Counted from the first letter of the stretch, positions 48,391 to 63,870 are shown. The stretch is DNA of 64,000 bases from Corella eumyota (GCA_963082875.1 OY720100.1:3348001-3412000); one strand, 5' to 3'. Numbers and translations: made by a program. Notes: generated from the sequence alone by a model not told the origin.

Positions 48391-51300
48391 AGGTCCGATT
48401 ACCGTGTTTACATAATATTTTTCCAAAATATTAATATTCATAAAAGCTATGATACTTTTATTAAAAATTTATGAAATCTCAAAACCTAAAATTTTGTATT
48501 TTATTAGACGCGCATTGGCCTAACTAACATTCAAAATAAAACATTTCGCGAAAATTTTTAGTAAAACAAAAGTTTGAGGTAATTTTTATTTTGGGTTTAA
48601 TTAGGTCACGTGATATTTTTGGCCAATGATATTGCATACAAATTTTTTTTAAAAAAATTTTAAATTTTAAATCGAAAAATAATTGTTGTGTTAGAACCAC
48701 ACAGGTTCAATTACCGTGTTTACAAAATATTTTTCGAAAATATTAATATTCATAAAAGTTATGAAACTTTTATTAAAAATTTATGAAATCTCAAAACCTA
48801 AAATTTTGTATTTTATTACACGCACATTGGCCTAACTAACATTCAAGATAAAACATTTTGCGAAAATTTTCAGTAAAACAAAAGTTTGAGGTAATTTTTA
48901 TTTTGGTTTTTATTAGGTCACGTGATATTTTTGGCCAATGATATTGCATACAAATTTAAAAAAAAAAATTAAAAATTTTAAATCAAAAAATAATTGTTGT
49001 GTTAGAACCGCACAGGTCCAATTACCGTGTTTACAAAATAATTTTCAAAAATATTAATATTCACAAAAATTATGAAACTTTTATTAAAAATTTATGAAAT
49101 CTCAAAACCTAAAATTTTGTATTTTATTAGACGCGCATTAACCTAACTAACATTCAAGATAAAACATTTCGCGAAAATTTTCAGTAAAACAAAAGTTTGA
49201 GGTAATTTTTATTTTGGGTTTAATTAGGTCACGTGATATTTTTGGCCAATGATATTGCATACAAATTTTTTTTAAAAAATACAAAATTTTAAATCGAAAA
49301 ATAATTGTTGTGTTAGAACCGCACAGGTCCAATTACCGTGTTTAAATAATATTTTTCGAAAATATTAATATTCGTAAAAGTTATGATACTTTTATTAAAA
49401 ATTTATGAAATCTCAAAACCTAAAATTTTGTAGTTTATTAGACGCGCATTGGCCTAACTAACATTCAAGATAAAACATTTCGCAAAAATTTTCAGTAAAA
49501 CAAAAGTTTGAGGTAATTTTTATTTTGGTTTTCATTAGGTCACGTGATATTTTTGGCCAATGATATTGCATACAAATTTTTTGAAAAAAAATTAAAAATT
49601 TTAAATCGAAAAATAATCGTTGTGTTAGAACCGCACAGGTCCGATTACCGTGTTTACATAATATTTTTCGAAAATATGAATATTCTTAAAAGTTATGATA
49701 CTTTTATTAAAAATTTATGAAATCTCAAAACCTAAAATTTTGTATTTTATTAGACGCGCTTTGGCCTAACTAACATTCAAGATAAAAAATTTTGCAAAAA
49801 TTTTCAGTAAAACAAAAGTTTGAGGTAATTTTTATTTTGGGTTTAATTAGGTCACGTGATATTTTTGGCCAATAATATTGCATAAAGATTTTTAAAAAAA
49901 AAATAAAAAATTTTAAATCGAAAAATAATTGTTGTGTTAGAACCGCACAGGTCCGATTACCGTGTTTACATAATATTTTTCCAAAATATTAATATTCATA
50001 AAAGCTATGATACTTTTACTAAAAATTTATGAAATCTCAAAACCTAAAATTTTGTATTTTATTAGACGCGCATTGGCCTAACTAACATTCAAAATAAAAC
50101 ATTTCGCGAAAATTTTTAGTAAAACAAAAGTTTGAGGTAATTTTTATTTTGGGTTTAATTAGGTCACGTGATATTTTTGGCCAATGATATTGCATACAAA
50201 TTTTTTTTAAAAAAATTTTAAATTTTAAATCGAAAAATAATTGTTGTGTTAGAACCACACAGGTTCAATTACCGTGTTTACATAATATTTTTCAAAAATA
50301 TTAATATTCGTAAAAATTATGATACTTTTATTAAAAATTTATGAAATCTCAAAACCTAAAATTTTGTATTTTATTAGACGCGCATTGGCCTAACTAACAT
50401 TCAAGATAAAACATTTCGCAAAAATTTTCAGTAAAACAAAAGTTTGAGGTAATTTTTATTTTGGGTTTAATTAGGTCACGTGATATTTTTGGCCAATAAT
50501 ATTGCATAAAGATTTTTAAAAAAAAAATAAAAAATTTTAAATCGAAAAATAATTGTTGTGTTAGAACCGCACAGGTCCGATTACCGTGTTTACATAATAT
50601 TTTTCCAAAATATTAATATTTATAAAAGCTATGATACTTTTATTAAAAATTTATGAAATCTCAAAACCTAAAATTTTGTATTTTATTAGACGCGCATTGG
50701 CCTAACTAACATTCAAAATAAAATATTTCGCGAAAATTTTTAGTAAAACAAAAGTTTGAGGTAATTTTTATTTTGGGTTTAATTAGGTCACGTGATATTT
50801 TTGGCCAATAATATTGCATAAAGATTTTTTGAAAAAAAATAAAAAATTTTAAATCGAAAAATAATTGTTGTGTTAGAACCGCACAGGTCCAATTACCGTG
50901 TTTACAAAATAATTTTCAAAAATATTAATATTCATAAAAGTTATGAAACTTTTATTAAAAATTTATGAAATCTCAAAACCTAAAATTTTGTATTTTATTA
51001 GACGCGCATTGGCCTAACTAACATTCAAAATAAAACATTTCGCGAAAATTTTTAGTAAAACAAAAGTTTGAGGTAATTTTTATTTTGGGTTTAATTAGGT
51101 CACGTGATATTTTTGGCCAATGATATTGCATACAAATTTTTTTTAAAAAAATTTTAAATTTTAAATCGAAAAATAATTGTTGTGTTAGAACCACACAGGT
51201 TCAATTACCGTGTTTACAAAATATTTTTCGAAAATATTAATATTCATAAAAGTTATGAAACTTTTATTAAAAATTTATGAAATCTCAAAACCTAAAATTT

Positions 51301-54300
51301 TGTATTTTATTAGACGCGCATTAACCTAACTAACATTCAAGATAAAACATTTCGCGAAAATTTTCAGTAAAACAAAAGTTTGAGGTAATTTTTATTTTGG
51401 TTTTCATTAGGTCACGTGATATTTTTGGCCAATTATATTGCATACAAATTTTTTTAAAAAAATAAAAAATTTTAAATCGAAAAATAATTGTTGTGTTAGA
51501 ACCACACAGGTCCGATTACCGTGTTTAAATAATATTTTTCGAAAATATTAATATTCGTAAAAGTTATGATACTTTTATTAAAAATTTATGAAATCTCAAA
51601 ACCTAAAATTTTGTAGTTTATTAGACGCGCATTGGCCTAACTAACATTCAAGATAAAACATTTCGCAAAAATTTTCAGTAAAACAAAAGTTTGAGGTAAT
51701 TTTTATTTTGGGTTTAATTAGGTCACGTGATATTTTTGGCCAATAATATTGCATACAAATTTTTTGAAAAAAATTAAAAATTTTAAATAAAAAAATAATT
51801 GTTGTGTTAGAACCGCACAGGTCCAATTACCGTGTTTACAAAATATTTTTCGAAAATATTAATATTCATAAAAATTATGTAACTTTTATTAAAAATTTAT
51901 GAAATCTCAAAACCTAAAATTTTGTATTTTATTAGACGCGCATTAACCTAACTAACATTCAAGATAAAACATTTCGCGAAAATTTTCAGTAAAACAAAAG
52001 TTTGAGGTAATTTTTATTTTGGTTTTCATTAGGTCACGTGATATTTTTGGCCAATGATATTGCATACAAATTTTTTGAAAAAAAATTAAAAATTTTAAAT
52101 CGAAAAATAATCGTTGTGTTAGAACCGCACAGGTCCGATTACCGTGTTTACATAATATTTTTCAAAAATATTAATATTCGTAAAAATTATGATACTTTTA
52201 TTAAAAATTTATGAAATCTCAAAACCTAAAATTTTGTATTTTATTAGACGCGCATTGGCCTAACTAACATTCAAGATAAAACATTTCGCAAAAATTTTCA
52301 GTAAAACAAAAGTTTGAGGTAATTTTTATTTTGGGTTTAATTAGGTCACGTGATATTTTTGGCCAATAATATTGCATAAAGATTTTTAAAAAAAAAATAA
52401 AAAATTTTAAATCGAAAAATAATTGTTGTGTTAGAACCGCACAGGTCCGATTACCGTGTTTACATAATATTTTTCCAAAATATTAATATTTATAAAAGCT
52501 ATGATACTTTTATTAAAAATTTATGAAATCTCAAAACCTAAAATTTTGTATTTTATTAGACGCGCATTGGCCTAACTAACATTCAAAATAAAACATTTCG
52601 CGAAAATTTTTAGTAAAACAAAAGTTTGAGGTAATTTTTATTTTGGGTTTAATTAGGTCACGTGATATTTTTGGCCAATAATATTGCATAAAGATTTTTT
52701 GAAAAAAAATAAAAAATTTTAAATCGAAAAATAATTGTTGTGTTAGAACCGCACAGGTCCAATTACCGTGTTTACAAAATAATTTTCAAAAATATTAATA
52801 TTCATAAAAGTTATGAAACTTTTATTAAAAATTTATGAAATCTCAAAACCTAAAATTTTGTATTTTATTACACGCGCATTGGCCTAACTAACATTCAAGA
52901 TAAAATATTTCTCGAAAATTTTCAGTAAAACAAAAGTTTGAGGTAATTTTTATTTTGGTTTTCATTAGGTCACGTGATAATTTTGGCCAATGATATTGCA
53001 TACAAATTTTTTAAAAAAAATAAAAAATTTTAAATCGAAAAATAATTGTTGTGTTAGAACCGCACAGGTTCAATTACCGTGTTTACAAAATATTTTTCAA
53101 AAATATTAATTGTCATAAAAGTTATGAAACTTTTATTAAAAATTTATGAAATCTCAAAACCTAAAATTTTGTATTTTATTACACGCGCATTGGCCTAACT
53201 AACATTCAAGATCAAACATTTCGCGAAAATTTTCATTAAAACAAAAGTTTGAGATAATTTTTATTTTGGCTTTCATTAGGTCACGTGATATTTTTGGCCA
53301 ATGATATTGCATACAAATTTAAAAAAAAAAAATAAAAATTTTAAATCGAAAAATAATTGTTGTGTTAGAACCGCACAGGACCAATCAATTACCGTGTTTA
53401 CAAAATATTTTTCAAAAATATTAATATTCATAAAAGTTATGAAACTTTTATTAAAAATTTATGAAATCTCAAAACCTAAAATTTTGTATTTTATTAGACG
53501 CGCATTGGCCTAAATAACATTCAAGATGAAAGATTTCGCGAAAATTTTCAGTAAAACAAAAGTTTGAGGTAATTTTTATTTTGGTTTTCATTAGGTCACG
53601 TGATAATTTTGGCCAATGATATTGCATACAATTTTTTTAAAAAAATAAAAAACTTTAAATCGAAAAATAATTGTCGTGTTAGAACCGCACAGGTCCAATT
53701 ACCGTGTTTACAAAATAATTTTCAAAAATATTAATATTCATAAAAGTTATGAAACTTTTATTAAAAATTTATGAAATCTCAAAACCTAAAATTTTATATT
53801 TTATTAGACGCACATTGGCCTAACTAACATTCAAGATAAAACATTTCGCAAAAATTTTCAGTAAAACAAAAGTTTGAGGTAATTTTTATTTTGGGTATAA
53901 TTAGGTCACGTGATATTTTTGGCCAATGATATTAAATACAAATTTTTTGAAAAAAAATTTTAAATTTTAAATCGAAAAATAATTGTTGTGTTAGAACCGC
54001 ACAGGTCCAATTACCGTGTTTACAAAATATTTTTCGAAAATATTAATATTCATAAAAGTTATGAAACTTTTATTAAAAATTTATGAAATCTCAAAACCTA
54101 AAATTTTGTATTTTATTACACGCGCATTGGCCTAACTAACATTCAAGATAAAACATTTCGCAAAAATTTTCAGTAAAACAAAAGTTTGAGGTAATTTTTA
54201 TTTTGGTTTTCATTAGGCCACGTGATATTTTTGGCCAATGATATTGCATAAAAATTTTTTTAAAAAAAATAAAAAATTTTAAATCGAAAAATAATTGTCG

Positions 54301-57300
54301 TGTTAGAACCGCACAGGCCCAATTACCGTGTTTACAAAATATTTTTCAAAATTATTAATATTTATAAAAGTTATGAAACTTTTATTAAAAATTTATGAAA
54401 TCTCAAAACCTAAAATTTTGTATTTTATTACACGCGCATTGGCCTAACTAACATTCAAGATAAAACATTTCGCAAAAATTTTCAGTAAAACAAAAGTTTG
54501 AGGTAATTTTTATTTTGGTTTTCATTAGGTCACGTGATAATTTTGGCCAATGATATTGCATACAAATTTTTTAAAAAAAATAAAAAATTTTAAATCGAAA
54601 AATAATTGTTGTGTTAGAACCGCACAGGTTTAATTACCGTGTTTACAAAATATTTTTCAAAAATATTAATATTCATAAAAGTTATGAAACTTTTATTAAA
54701 AATTTATGAAATCTCAAAACCTAAAATTTTGTATTTTATTACACGCGCATTGGCCTAACTAACATTCAAGATCAAACATTTCGCGAAAATTTTCATTAAA
54801 ACAAAAGTTTGAGATAATTTTTATTTTGGTTTTCATTAGGTCACGTGATATTTTTGGCCAATGATATTAAATACAAATTTTTTGAAAAAAAATTTTAAAT
54901 TTTAAATCGAAAAATAATTGTTGTGTTAGAACCGCACAGGTCCAATTACCGTGTTTACAAAATATTTTTCGAAAATATTAATATTCATAAAAGTTATGAA
55001 ACTTTTATTAAAAATTTATGAAATCTCAAAACCTAAAATTTTGTATTTTATTACACGCGCATTGGCCTAACTAACGTTCAAGATAAAACATTTCGCGAAA
55101 ATTTTCAGTAAAACAAAAGTTTGAGGTAATTTTTATTTTGGTTTTCATTAGGTCACGTGATAATTTTGGCCAATGATATTGCATACAAATTTTTTAAAAA
55201 AAATAAAAAATTTTAAATCGAAATATAATTGTTGTGTTAGAACCGCACAGGTTCAATTACCGTGTTTACAAAATATTTTTCAAAAATATTAATATTCATA
55301 AAAGTTATGAAACTTTTATTAAAAATTTATGAAATCTCAAAACCTAAAATTTTGTATTTTATTACACGCGCATTGGCCTAACTAACATTCAAGATCAAAC
55401 ATTTCGCGAAAATTTTCATTAAAACAAAAGTTTGAGATAATTTTTATTTTGGTTTTCATTAGGTCACGTGATATTTTTGGCCAATGATATTGCATACAGA
55501 TTTAAAAAAAAAAAATAAAAATTTTAAATCGAAAAATAATTGTTGTGTTAGAACCGCACAGGACCAATTACCGTGTTTACAAAATATTTTTCAAAAATAT
55601 TAATATTCATAAAAGTTATGAAACTTTTATTAAAAATTTATGAAATCTCAAAACCTAAAATTTTGTATTTTATTAGACGCGCATTGGCCTAACTAACATT
55701 CAAGATGAAACATTTCGCGAAAATTTTCAGTAAAACAAAAGTTTGAGGTAATTTTTATTTTGGTTTTCATTAGGTCACGTGATAATTTTGGCCAATGATA
55801 TTGCATACAATTTTTTTAAAAAAATAAAAAACTTTAAATCGAAAAATAATTGTCGTGTTAGAACCGCACAGGTCCAATTACCGTGTTTACAAAATAATTT
55901 TCAAAAATATTAATATTCATAAAAGTTATGAAACTTTTATTAAAAATTTATGAAATCTCGAAACCTAAAATTTTATATTTTATTAGACGCACATTGGCCT
56001 AACTAACATTCAAGATAAAACATTTCGCAAAAATTTTCAGTAAAACAAAAGTTTGAGGTAATTTTTATTTTGGGTATAATTAGGTCACGTGATATTTTTG
56101 GCCAATGATATTAAATACAAATTTTTTGAAAAAAAATTTTAAATTTTAAATCGAAAAATAATTGTTGTGTTAGAACCGCACAGGTCCAATTACCGTGTTT
56201 ACAAAATATTTTTCGAAAATATTAATATTCATAAAAGTTATGAAACTTTTATTAAAAATTTATGAAATCTCAAAACCTAAAATTTTGTATTTTATTACAC
56301 GCGCATTGGCCTAACTAACATTCAAGATAAAACATTTCGCAAAAATTTTCAGTAAAACAAAAGTTTGAGGTAATTTTTATTTTGGTTTTCATTAGGCCAC
56401 GTGATATTTTTGGCCAATGATGTTGCATAAAAATTTTTTTAAAAAAAATAAAAAATTTTAAATCAAAAAACAATTGTCGTGTTAGAACCGCACAGGTCCA
56501 ATTACCGTGTTTACAAAATATTTTTCAAAAATATTAATATTTATAAAAGTTATGAAACTTTTATTAAAAATTTATGAAATCTCAAAACCTAAAATTTTGT
56601 ATTTTATTACACGCGCATTGGCCTAACTAACATTCAAGATAAAACATTTCGCGAAAATTTTCAGTAAAACAAAAGTTTGAGGTAATTTTTATTTTGGTTT
56701 TCATTAGGTCACGTGATAATTTTGGCCAATGATATTGCATACAAATTTTAAAAAAAAAATAAAAAATTTTAAATCGAAAAATAATTGTTGTGTTAGAACC
56801 GCACAGGTTCAATTACCGTGTTTACAAAATATTTTTCGAAAATATTATTATTCATAAAAGTTATGAAACTTTTATTAAAAATTTATGAAATCTCAAAACC
56901 TAAAATTTTGTATTTTATTACACGCGCATTGGCCTAACTAACATTCAAGATCAAACATTTCGCGAAAATTTTCATTAAAACAAAAGTTTGAGATAATTAT
57001 TATTTTGGTTTTCATTAGGTCACGTGATATTTTTGGCCAATGATATTGCATACAAATTTAAAAAAAAAAAATAAAAAATTTTAAATCGAAAAATAATTGT
57101 CGTGTTAGAACCGCACAGGACCAATTACCGTGTTTACAAAATAATTTTCAAAAATTTTAATATTCATAAAAGTTATGAAACTTTTATTAAAAATTTATGA
57201 AATCTCAAAACCTAAAATTTTATATTTTATTAGACGCGCATTGGCCTAACTAACATTCAAGATGAAACATTTCGCGAAAATTTTCAGTAAAACAAAAGTT

Positions 57301-59290
57301 TGAGGTAATTTTTATTTTGGTTTTCATTAGGTCACGTGATAATTTTGGCCAATGATATTGCATACAATTTTTTTAAAAAAATAAAAAACTTTAAATCGAA
57401 AAATAATTGTTGTGTTAGAACTGCACAGGTCCAATTACCGTGTTTACAAAATAATTTTCAAAAATATTAATATTCATAAAAGTTATGAAACTTTTATTAA
57501 AAATTTATGAAATCTCAAAACCTAAAATTTTATATTTTATTAGACGCACATTGGCCTAACTAACATTCAAGATAAAACATTTCGCGAAAATTTTCAGTAA
57601 AACAAAAGTTTGAGGTAATTTTTATTTTGGGTATAATTAGGTCACGTGATATTTTTGGCCAATAATATTGCATAAAGATTTTTTGAAAAAAAATAAAAAA
57701 TTTTAAATCGAAAAATAATTGTTGTGTTAGAACCGCACAGGTCCAATTACCGTGTTTACAAAATAATTTTCAAAAATATTAATATTCATAAAAGTTATGA
57801 AACTTTTATTAAAAATTTATGAAATCTCAAAACCTAAAATTTTATATTTTATTAGACGCACATTGGCCTAACTAACATTCAAGATAAAACATTTCGCGAA
57901 AATTTTCAGTAAAACAAAAGTTTGAGGTAATTTTTATTTTGGGTTTAATTAGGTCACGTGATATTTTTGGCCAATGATATTGCATACAAATTTTTTTTAA
58001 AAAATACAAAATTTTAAATCAAAAAATATCTGTTGTGTTAGAACCGCACAGGTCCAATTACCGTGTTTACAAAATATTTTTCAAAAACATTAATATTTAT
58101 AAAAGTTATGAAACTTTTATTAAAAATTTATGAAATCTCAAAACCTAAAATTTTGTATTTTATTACACGCGCATTGGCCTAACTAACATTCAAGATAAAA
58201 CATTTCGCGAAAATTTTCAGTAAAACAAAAGTTTGAGGTAATTTTTATTTTGGTTTTCATTAGGTCACGTGATAATTTTGGCCAATGATATTGCATACAA
58301 ATTTTAAAAAAAAAATAAAAAATTTTAAATCGAAAAATAATTGTTGTGTTAGAACCGCACAGGTTCAATTACCGTGTTTACAAAATATTTTTCGAAAATA
58401 TTATTATTCATAAAAGTTATGAAACTTTTATTAAAAATTTATGAAATCTCAAAACCTAAAATTTTGTATTTTATTACACGCGCATTGGCCTAACTAACAT
58501 TCAAGATCAAACATTTCGCGAAAATTTTCATTAAAACAAAAGTTTGAGATAATTATTATTTTGGTTTTCATTAGGTCACGTGATATTTTTGGCCAATGAT
58601 ATTGCATACAAATTTAAAAAAAAAAAATAAAAAATTTTAAATCGAAAAATAATTGTCGTGTTAGAACCGCACAGGACCAATTACCGTGTTTACAAAATAT
58701 TTTTCAAAAATTTTAATATTCATAAAAGTTATGAAACTTTTATTAAAAATTTATGAAATCTCAAAACCTAAAATTTTATATTTTATTAGACGCGCATTGG
58801 CCTAACTAACATTCAAGATGAAACATTTCGCGAAAATTTTCAGTAAAACAAAAGTTTGAGGTAATTTTTATTTTGGTTTTCATTAGGTCACGTGATAATT
58901 TTGGCCAATGATATTGCATACAATTTTTTTAAAAAAATAAAAAACTTTAAATCGAAAAATAATTGTTGTGTTAGAACTGCACAGGTCCAATTACCGTGTT
59001 TACAAAATAATTTTCAAAAATATTAATATTCATAAAAGTTATGAAACTTTTATTAAAAATTTATGAAATCTCAAAACCTAAAATTTTATATTTTATTAGA
59101 CGCACATTGGCCTAACTAACATTCAAGATAAAACATTTCGCGAAAATTTTCAGTAAAACAAAAGTTTGAGGTAATTTTTATTTTGGGTATAATTAGGTCA
59201 CGTGATATTTTTGGCCAATAATATTGCATAATGATTTTTTGAAAAAAAATAAAAAATTTTAAATCAAAAAATAATTGTTGTGTTAGAACC
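48390..59290. repeat. Higher-order satellite unit, second copy (10.9 kb)
   Basis: Near-identical to 34,990-48,390 but shorter. The offset to the first copy changes from 13,395 (at 49,147) to 13,083 (at 51,641 and 53,301), a loss of one monomer, and then to 10,904 (at 58,183), a loss of one seven-monomer block. Only scattered single-base differences were noticed between the copies, so the duplication is recent or has been homogenised. Confidence 0.87.
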
Positions 59291-59489
59291 GCACAGGTCC
59301 AATTACCGTGTTTACAAAATAATTTTCAAAAATATTAATATTCATAAAAGTTATGAAACTTTTATTAAAAATTTATGAAATCTCAAAACCTAAAATTTTA
59401 TAATTTATTAGACGCACATTGGCCTAACTAACATTCAAGATAAAACATTTCGCGAAAATTTTCAGTAAAACAAAAGTTTGAGGTAATTT

Positions 59490-62400
59490 TTATTTTGGGC
59501 ATAATTAGGTCACATGATATTTTTGGCCAATGATATTGCATACAAATTTTTTGAAAAAAAATTTTAAATTTTAAATCAAAAAATATCTGCTGTGTTAGAA
59601 CCGCACAGGTCCAATTACCGTGTTTACAAAATATTTTTCTAAAATATTAATATTCATAAAAGTTATGAAACTTTTATTAAAAATTTATGAAATCTCAAAA
59701 CCTAAAATTTTGTATTTTATTAGACGCGCATTGGCCTAACTAACATTCAAGATAAAACATTTCGCGAAAATTTTCAGTAAAACAAAAGTTTGAGGTAATT
59801 TTTATTTTGGTTTTCATTAGGTCACGTGATATTTTTGGCCAATGATATTGCATACAAATTTTTTAAAAAAAATAAAAAATTTTAAATCGAAAAATAATTG
59901 TTGTGTTAGAACCGCACAGGTTCAATTACCGTGTTTACAAAATATTTTTCAAAAATATTAATATTCATAAAAGTTATGAAACTTTTATTAAAAATTTATG
60001 AAATCTCAAAACCTAAAATTTTGTATTTTATTACACGCGCATTGGCCTAACTAACATTCAAGATAAAACATTTCGCGAAAATTTTCATTAAAACAAAAGT
60101 TTAAGGTAATTTTTATTTTGGTTTTCATTAGGTCACGTGATATTTTTGGCCAATGATATTGCATACAGATTTAAAAAAAAAAAATAAAAATTTTAAATCG
60201 AAAAATAATTGTCGTGTTAGAACCGCACAGGTCCAATTACCGTGTTTACAAAATAATTTTCAAAAATATTAATATTCATAAAAGTTATGAAACTTTTATT
60301 AAAAATTTATGAAATCTCAAAACCTAAAATTTTATATTTTATTAGACGCACATTGGCCTAACTAACATTCAAGATAAAACATTTCGCAAAAATTTTCAGT
60401 AAAACAAAAGTTTGAAGTAATTTTTATTTTGGTTTTCATTAGGCCACGTGATATTTTTGGCCAATGATATTAAATACAAATTTTTTGAAAAAAAATTTTA
60501 AATTTTAAATCGAAAAATATTTGTTGTGTTAGAACCGCACAGGTCCAATTACCGTGTTTACAAAATATTTTTCGAAAATATTAATATTCATAAAAGTTAT
60601 GAAACTTTTATTAAAAATTTATGAAATCTCAAAACCTAAAATTTTGTATTTTATTACACGCGCATTGGCCTAACTAACATTCAAGATAAAACATTTGGCA
60701 AAAATTTTCAGTAAAACAAAAGTTTGAAGTAATTTTTATTTTGGTTTTCATTAGGTCACGTGATATTTTTGGCCAATGATATTGCATAAAAATTTAAAAA
60801 AAAAAAATAAAAAATTTTAAATCGAAAAATAATTGTCGTGTTAGAACCGCACAGGTCCAATTACCGTGTTTACAAAATATTTTTCAAAAATATTAATATT
60901 TATAAAAGTTATGAAACTTTTATTAAAAATTTATGAAATCTCAAAACCTAAAATTTTGTATTTTATTACACGCGCATTGGCCTAACTAACATTCAAGATA
61001 AAACATTTCGCGAAAATTTTCAGTAAAACAAAAGTTTGAGGTAATTTTTATTTTGGTTTTCATTAGGTCACGTGATATTTTTGGCCAATGATATTGCATA
61101 AAAATTTAAAAAAAAAAAATAAAAAATTTTAAATCGAAAAATAATTGTCGTGTTAGAACCGCACAGGTCCAATTACCGTGTTTACAAAATATTTTTCAAA
61201 AATATTAATATTTATAAAAGTTATGAAACTTTTATTAAAAATTTATGAAATCTCAAAACCTAAAATTTTGTATTTTATTAGACGCGCATTGGCCTAACTA
61301 ACATTCAAGATAAAACATTTCGCGAAAATTTTCAGTAAAACAAAAGTTTGAGGTAATTTTTATTTTGGTTTTCATTAGGTCACGTGATATTTTTGGCCAA
61401 TGATATTGCATACAAATTTTTTAAAAAAAATAAAAAATTTTAAATCGAAAAATAATTGTTGTGTTAGAACCGCACAGGTTCAATTACCGTGTTTACAAAA
61501 TATTTTTCAAAAATATTAATATTCATAAAAGTTATGAAACTTTTATTAAAAATTTATGAAATCTCAAAACCTAAAATTTTGTATTTTATTACACGCGCAT
61601 TGGCCTAACTAACATTCAAGATAAAACATTTCGCGAAAATTTTCATTAAAACAAAAGTTTAAGGTAATTTTTATTTTGGTTTTCATTAGGTCACGTGATA
61701 TTTTTGGCCAATGATATTGCATACAGATTTAAAAAAAAAAAATAAAAATTTTAAATCGAAAAATAATTGTCGTGTTAGAACCGCACAGGTCCAATTACCG
61801 TGTTTACAAAATAATTTTCAAAAATATTAATATTCATAAAAGTTATGAAACTTTTATTAAAAATTTATGAAATCTCAAAACCTAAAATTTTATATTTTAT
61901 TAGACGCACATTGGCCTAACTAACATTCAAGATAAAACATTTCGCAAAAATTTTCAGTAAAACAAAAGTTTGAAGTAATTTTTATTTTGGTTTTCATTAG
62001 GCCACGTGATATTTTTGGCCAATGATATTAAATACAAATTTTTTGAAAAAAAATTTTAAATTTTAAATCGAAAAATATTTGTTGTGTTAGAACCGCACAG
62101 GTCCAATTACCGTGTTTACAAAATATTTTTCGAAAATATTAATATTCATAAAAGTTATGAAACTTTTATTAAAAATTTATGAAATCTCAAAACCTAAAAT
62201 TTTGTATTTTATTACACGCGCATTGGCCTAACTAACATTCAAGATAAAACATTTGGCAAAAATTTTCAGTAAAACAAAAGTTTGAAGTAATTTTTATTTT
62301 GGTTTTCATTAGGTCACGTGATATTTTTGGCCAATGATATTGCATAAAAATTTAAAAAAAAAAAATAAAAAATTTTAAATCGAAAAATAATTGTCGTGTT

Positions 62401-63870
62401 AGAACCGCACAGGTCCAATTACCGTGTTTACAAAATATTTTTCAAAAATATTAATATTTATAAAAGTTATGAAACTTTTATTAAAAATTTATGAAATCTC
62501 AAAACCTAAAATTTTGTATTTTATTACACGCGCATTGGCCTAACTAACATTCAAGATAAAACATTTCGCGAAAATTTTCAGTAAAACAAAAGTTTGAGGT
62601 AATTTTTATTTTGGTTTTCATTAGGTCACGTGATAATTTTGGCCAATGATATTGCATACAAATTTAAAAAAAAAAATAAAAAATTTTAAATCGAAAAATA
62701 ATTGTTGTGTTAGAACCGCACAGGTTCAATTACCGTGTTTACAAAATATTTTTCGAAAATATTATTATTCATAAAAGTTATGAAACTTTTATTAAAAATT
62801 TATGAAATCTCAAAACCTAAAATTTTGTATTTTATTACACGCGCATTGGCCTAACTAACATTCAAGATCAAACATTTCGCGAAAATTTTCATTAAAACAA
62901 AAGTTTGAGATAATTATTATTTTGGTTTTCATTAGGTCACGTGATATTTTTGGCCAATGATATTGCATACAAATTTAAAAAAAAAAAATAAAAAATTTTA
63001 AATCGAAAAATAATTGTCGTGTTAGAACCGCACAGGACCAATTACCGTGTTTACAAAATATTTTTCAAAAATATTAATATTCATAAAAGTTATGAAACTT
63101 TTATTAAAAATTTATGAAATCTCAAAACCTAAAATTTTGTATTTTATTAGACGCGCATTGGCCTAACTAACATTCAAGATGAAACATTTCGCGAAAATTT
63201 TCAGTAAAACAAAAGTTTGAGGTAATTTTTATTTTGGTTTTCATTAGGTCACGTGATAATTTTGGCCAATGATATTGCATACAATTTTTTTAAAAAAATA
63301 AAAAACTTTAAATCGAAAAATAATTGTTGTGTTAGAACTGCACAGGTCCAATTACCGTGTTTACAAAATAATTTTCAAAAATATTAATATTCATAAAAGT
63401 TATGAAACTTTTATTAAAAATTTATGAAATCTCAAAACCTAAAATTTTATATTTTATTAGACGCACATTGGCCTAACTAACATTCATAATAAAACATTTC
63501 GCGAAAATTTTCAGTAAAACAAAAGTTTGAGGTAATTTTTATTTTGGGTATAATTAGGTCACGTGATATTTTTGGCCAATAATATTGCATAAAGATTTTT
63601 TGAAAAAAAATAAAAAATTTTAAATCGAAAAATAATTGTTGTGTTAGAACCGCACAGGTCCAATTACCGTGTTTACAAAATAATTTTCAAAAATATTAAT
63701 ATTCATAAAAGTTATGAAACTTTTATTAAAAATTTATGAAATCTCAAAACCTAAAATTTTATATTTTATTAGACGCACATTGGCCTAACTAACATTCAAG
63801 ATAAAACATTTCGCGAAAATTTTCAGTAAAACAAAAGTTTGAGGTAATTTTTATTTTGGGCATAATTAGG
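59490..63870. repeat. 14-monomer higher-order period with internal 5-monomer duplication
   Basis: The rare variant gggcataattaggtcacatg, which lacks the usual CACGTG, occurs at 59,497 and again at 63,858, 4,361 bases apart (14 monomers). Inside this, a 1,558-base block (five monomers) is tandemly repeated: gcatacagat at 60,161 and 61,719, and the aggccacgtgat variant near 60,440 and 61,998. Confidence 0.82.

Noticed and set aside
35752-58368. Recurrent minus-strand 61-codon ORF beginning MNLCGSNTTIIF or MDLCGSNTTIIF, at ten places, and a 70-codon plus-strand ORF at 40,218 and 53,301
   Set aside because: These recur only because the satellite monomer recurs. They appear where a monomer variant happens to lack a stop, they contain poly-A/T-derived Phe/Lys runs, and most monomers interrupt them. 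No domain or splice context supports coding.
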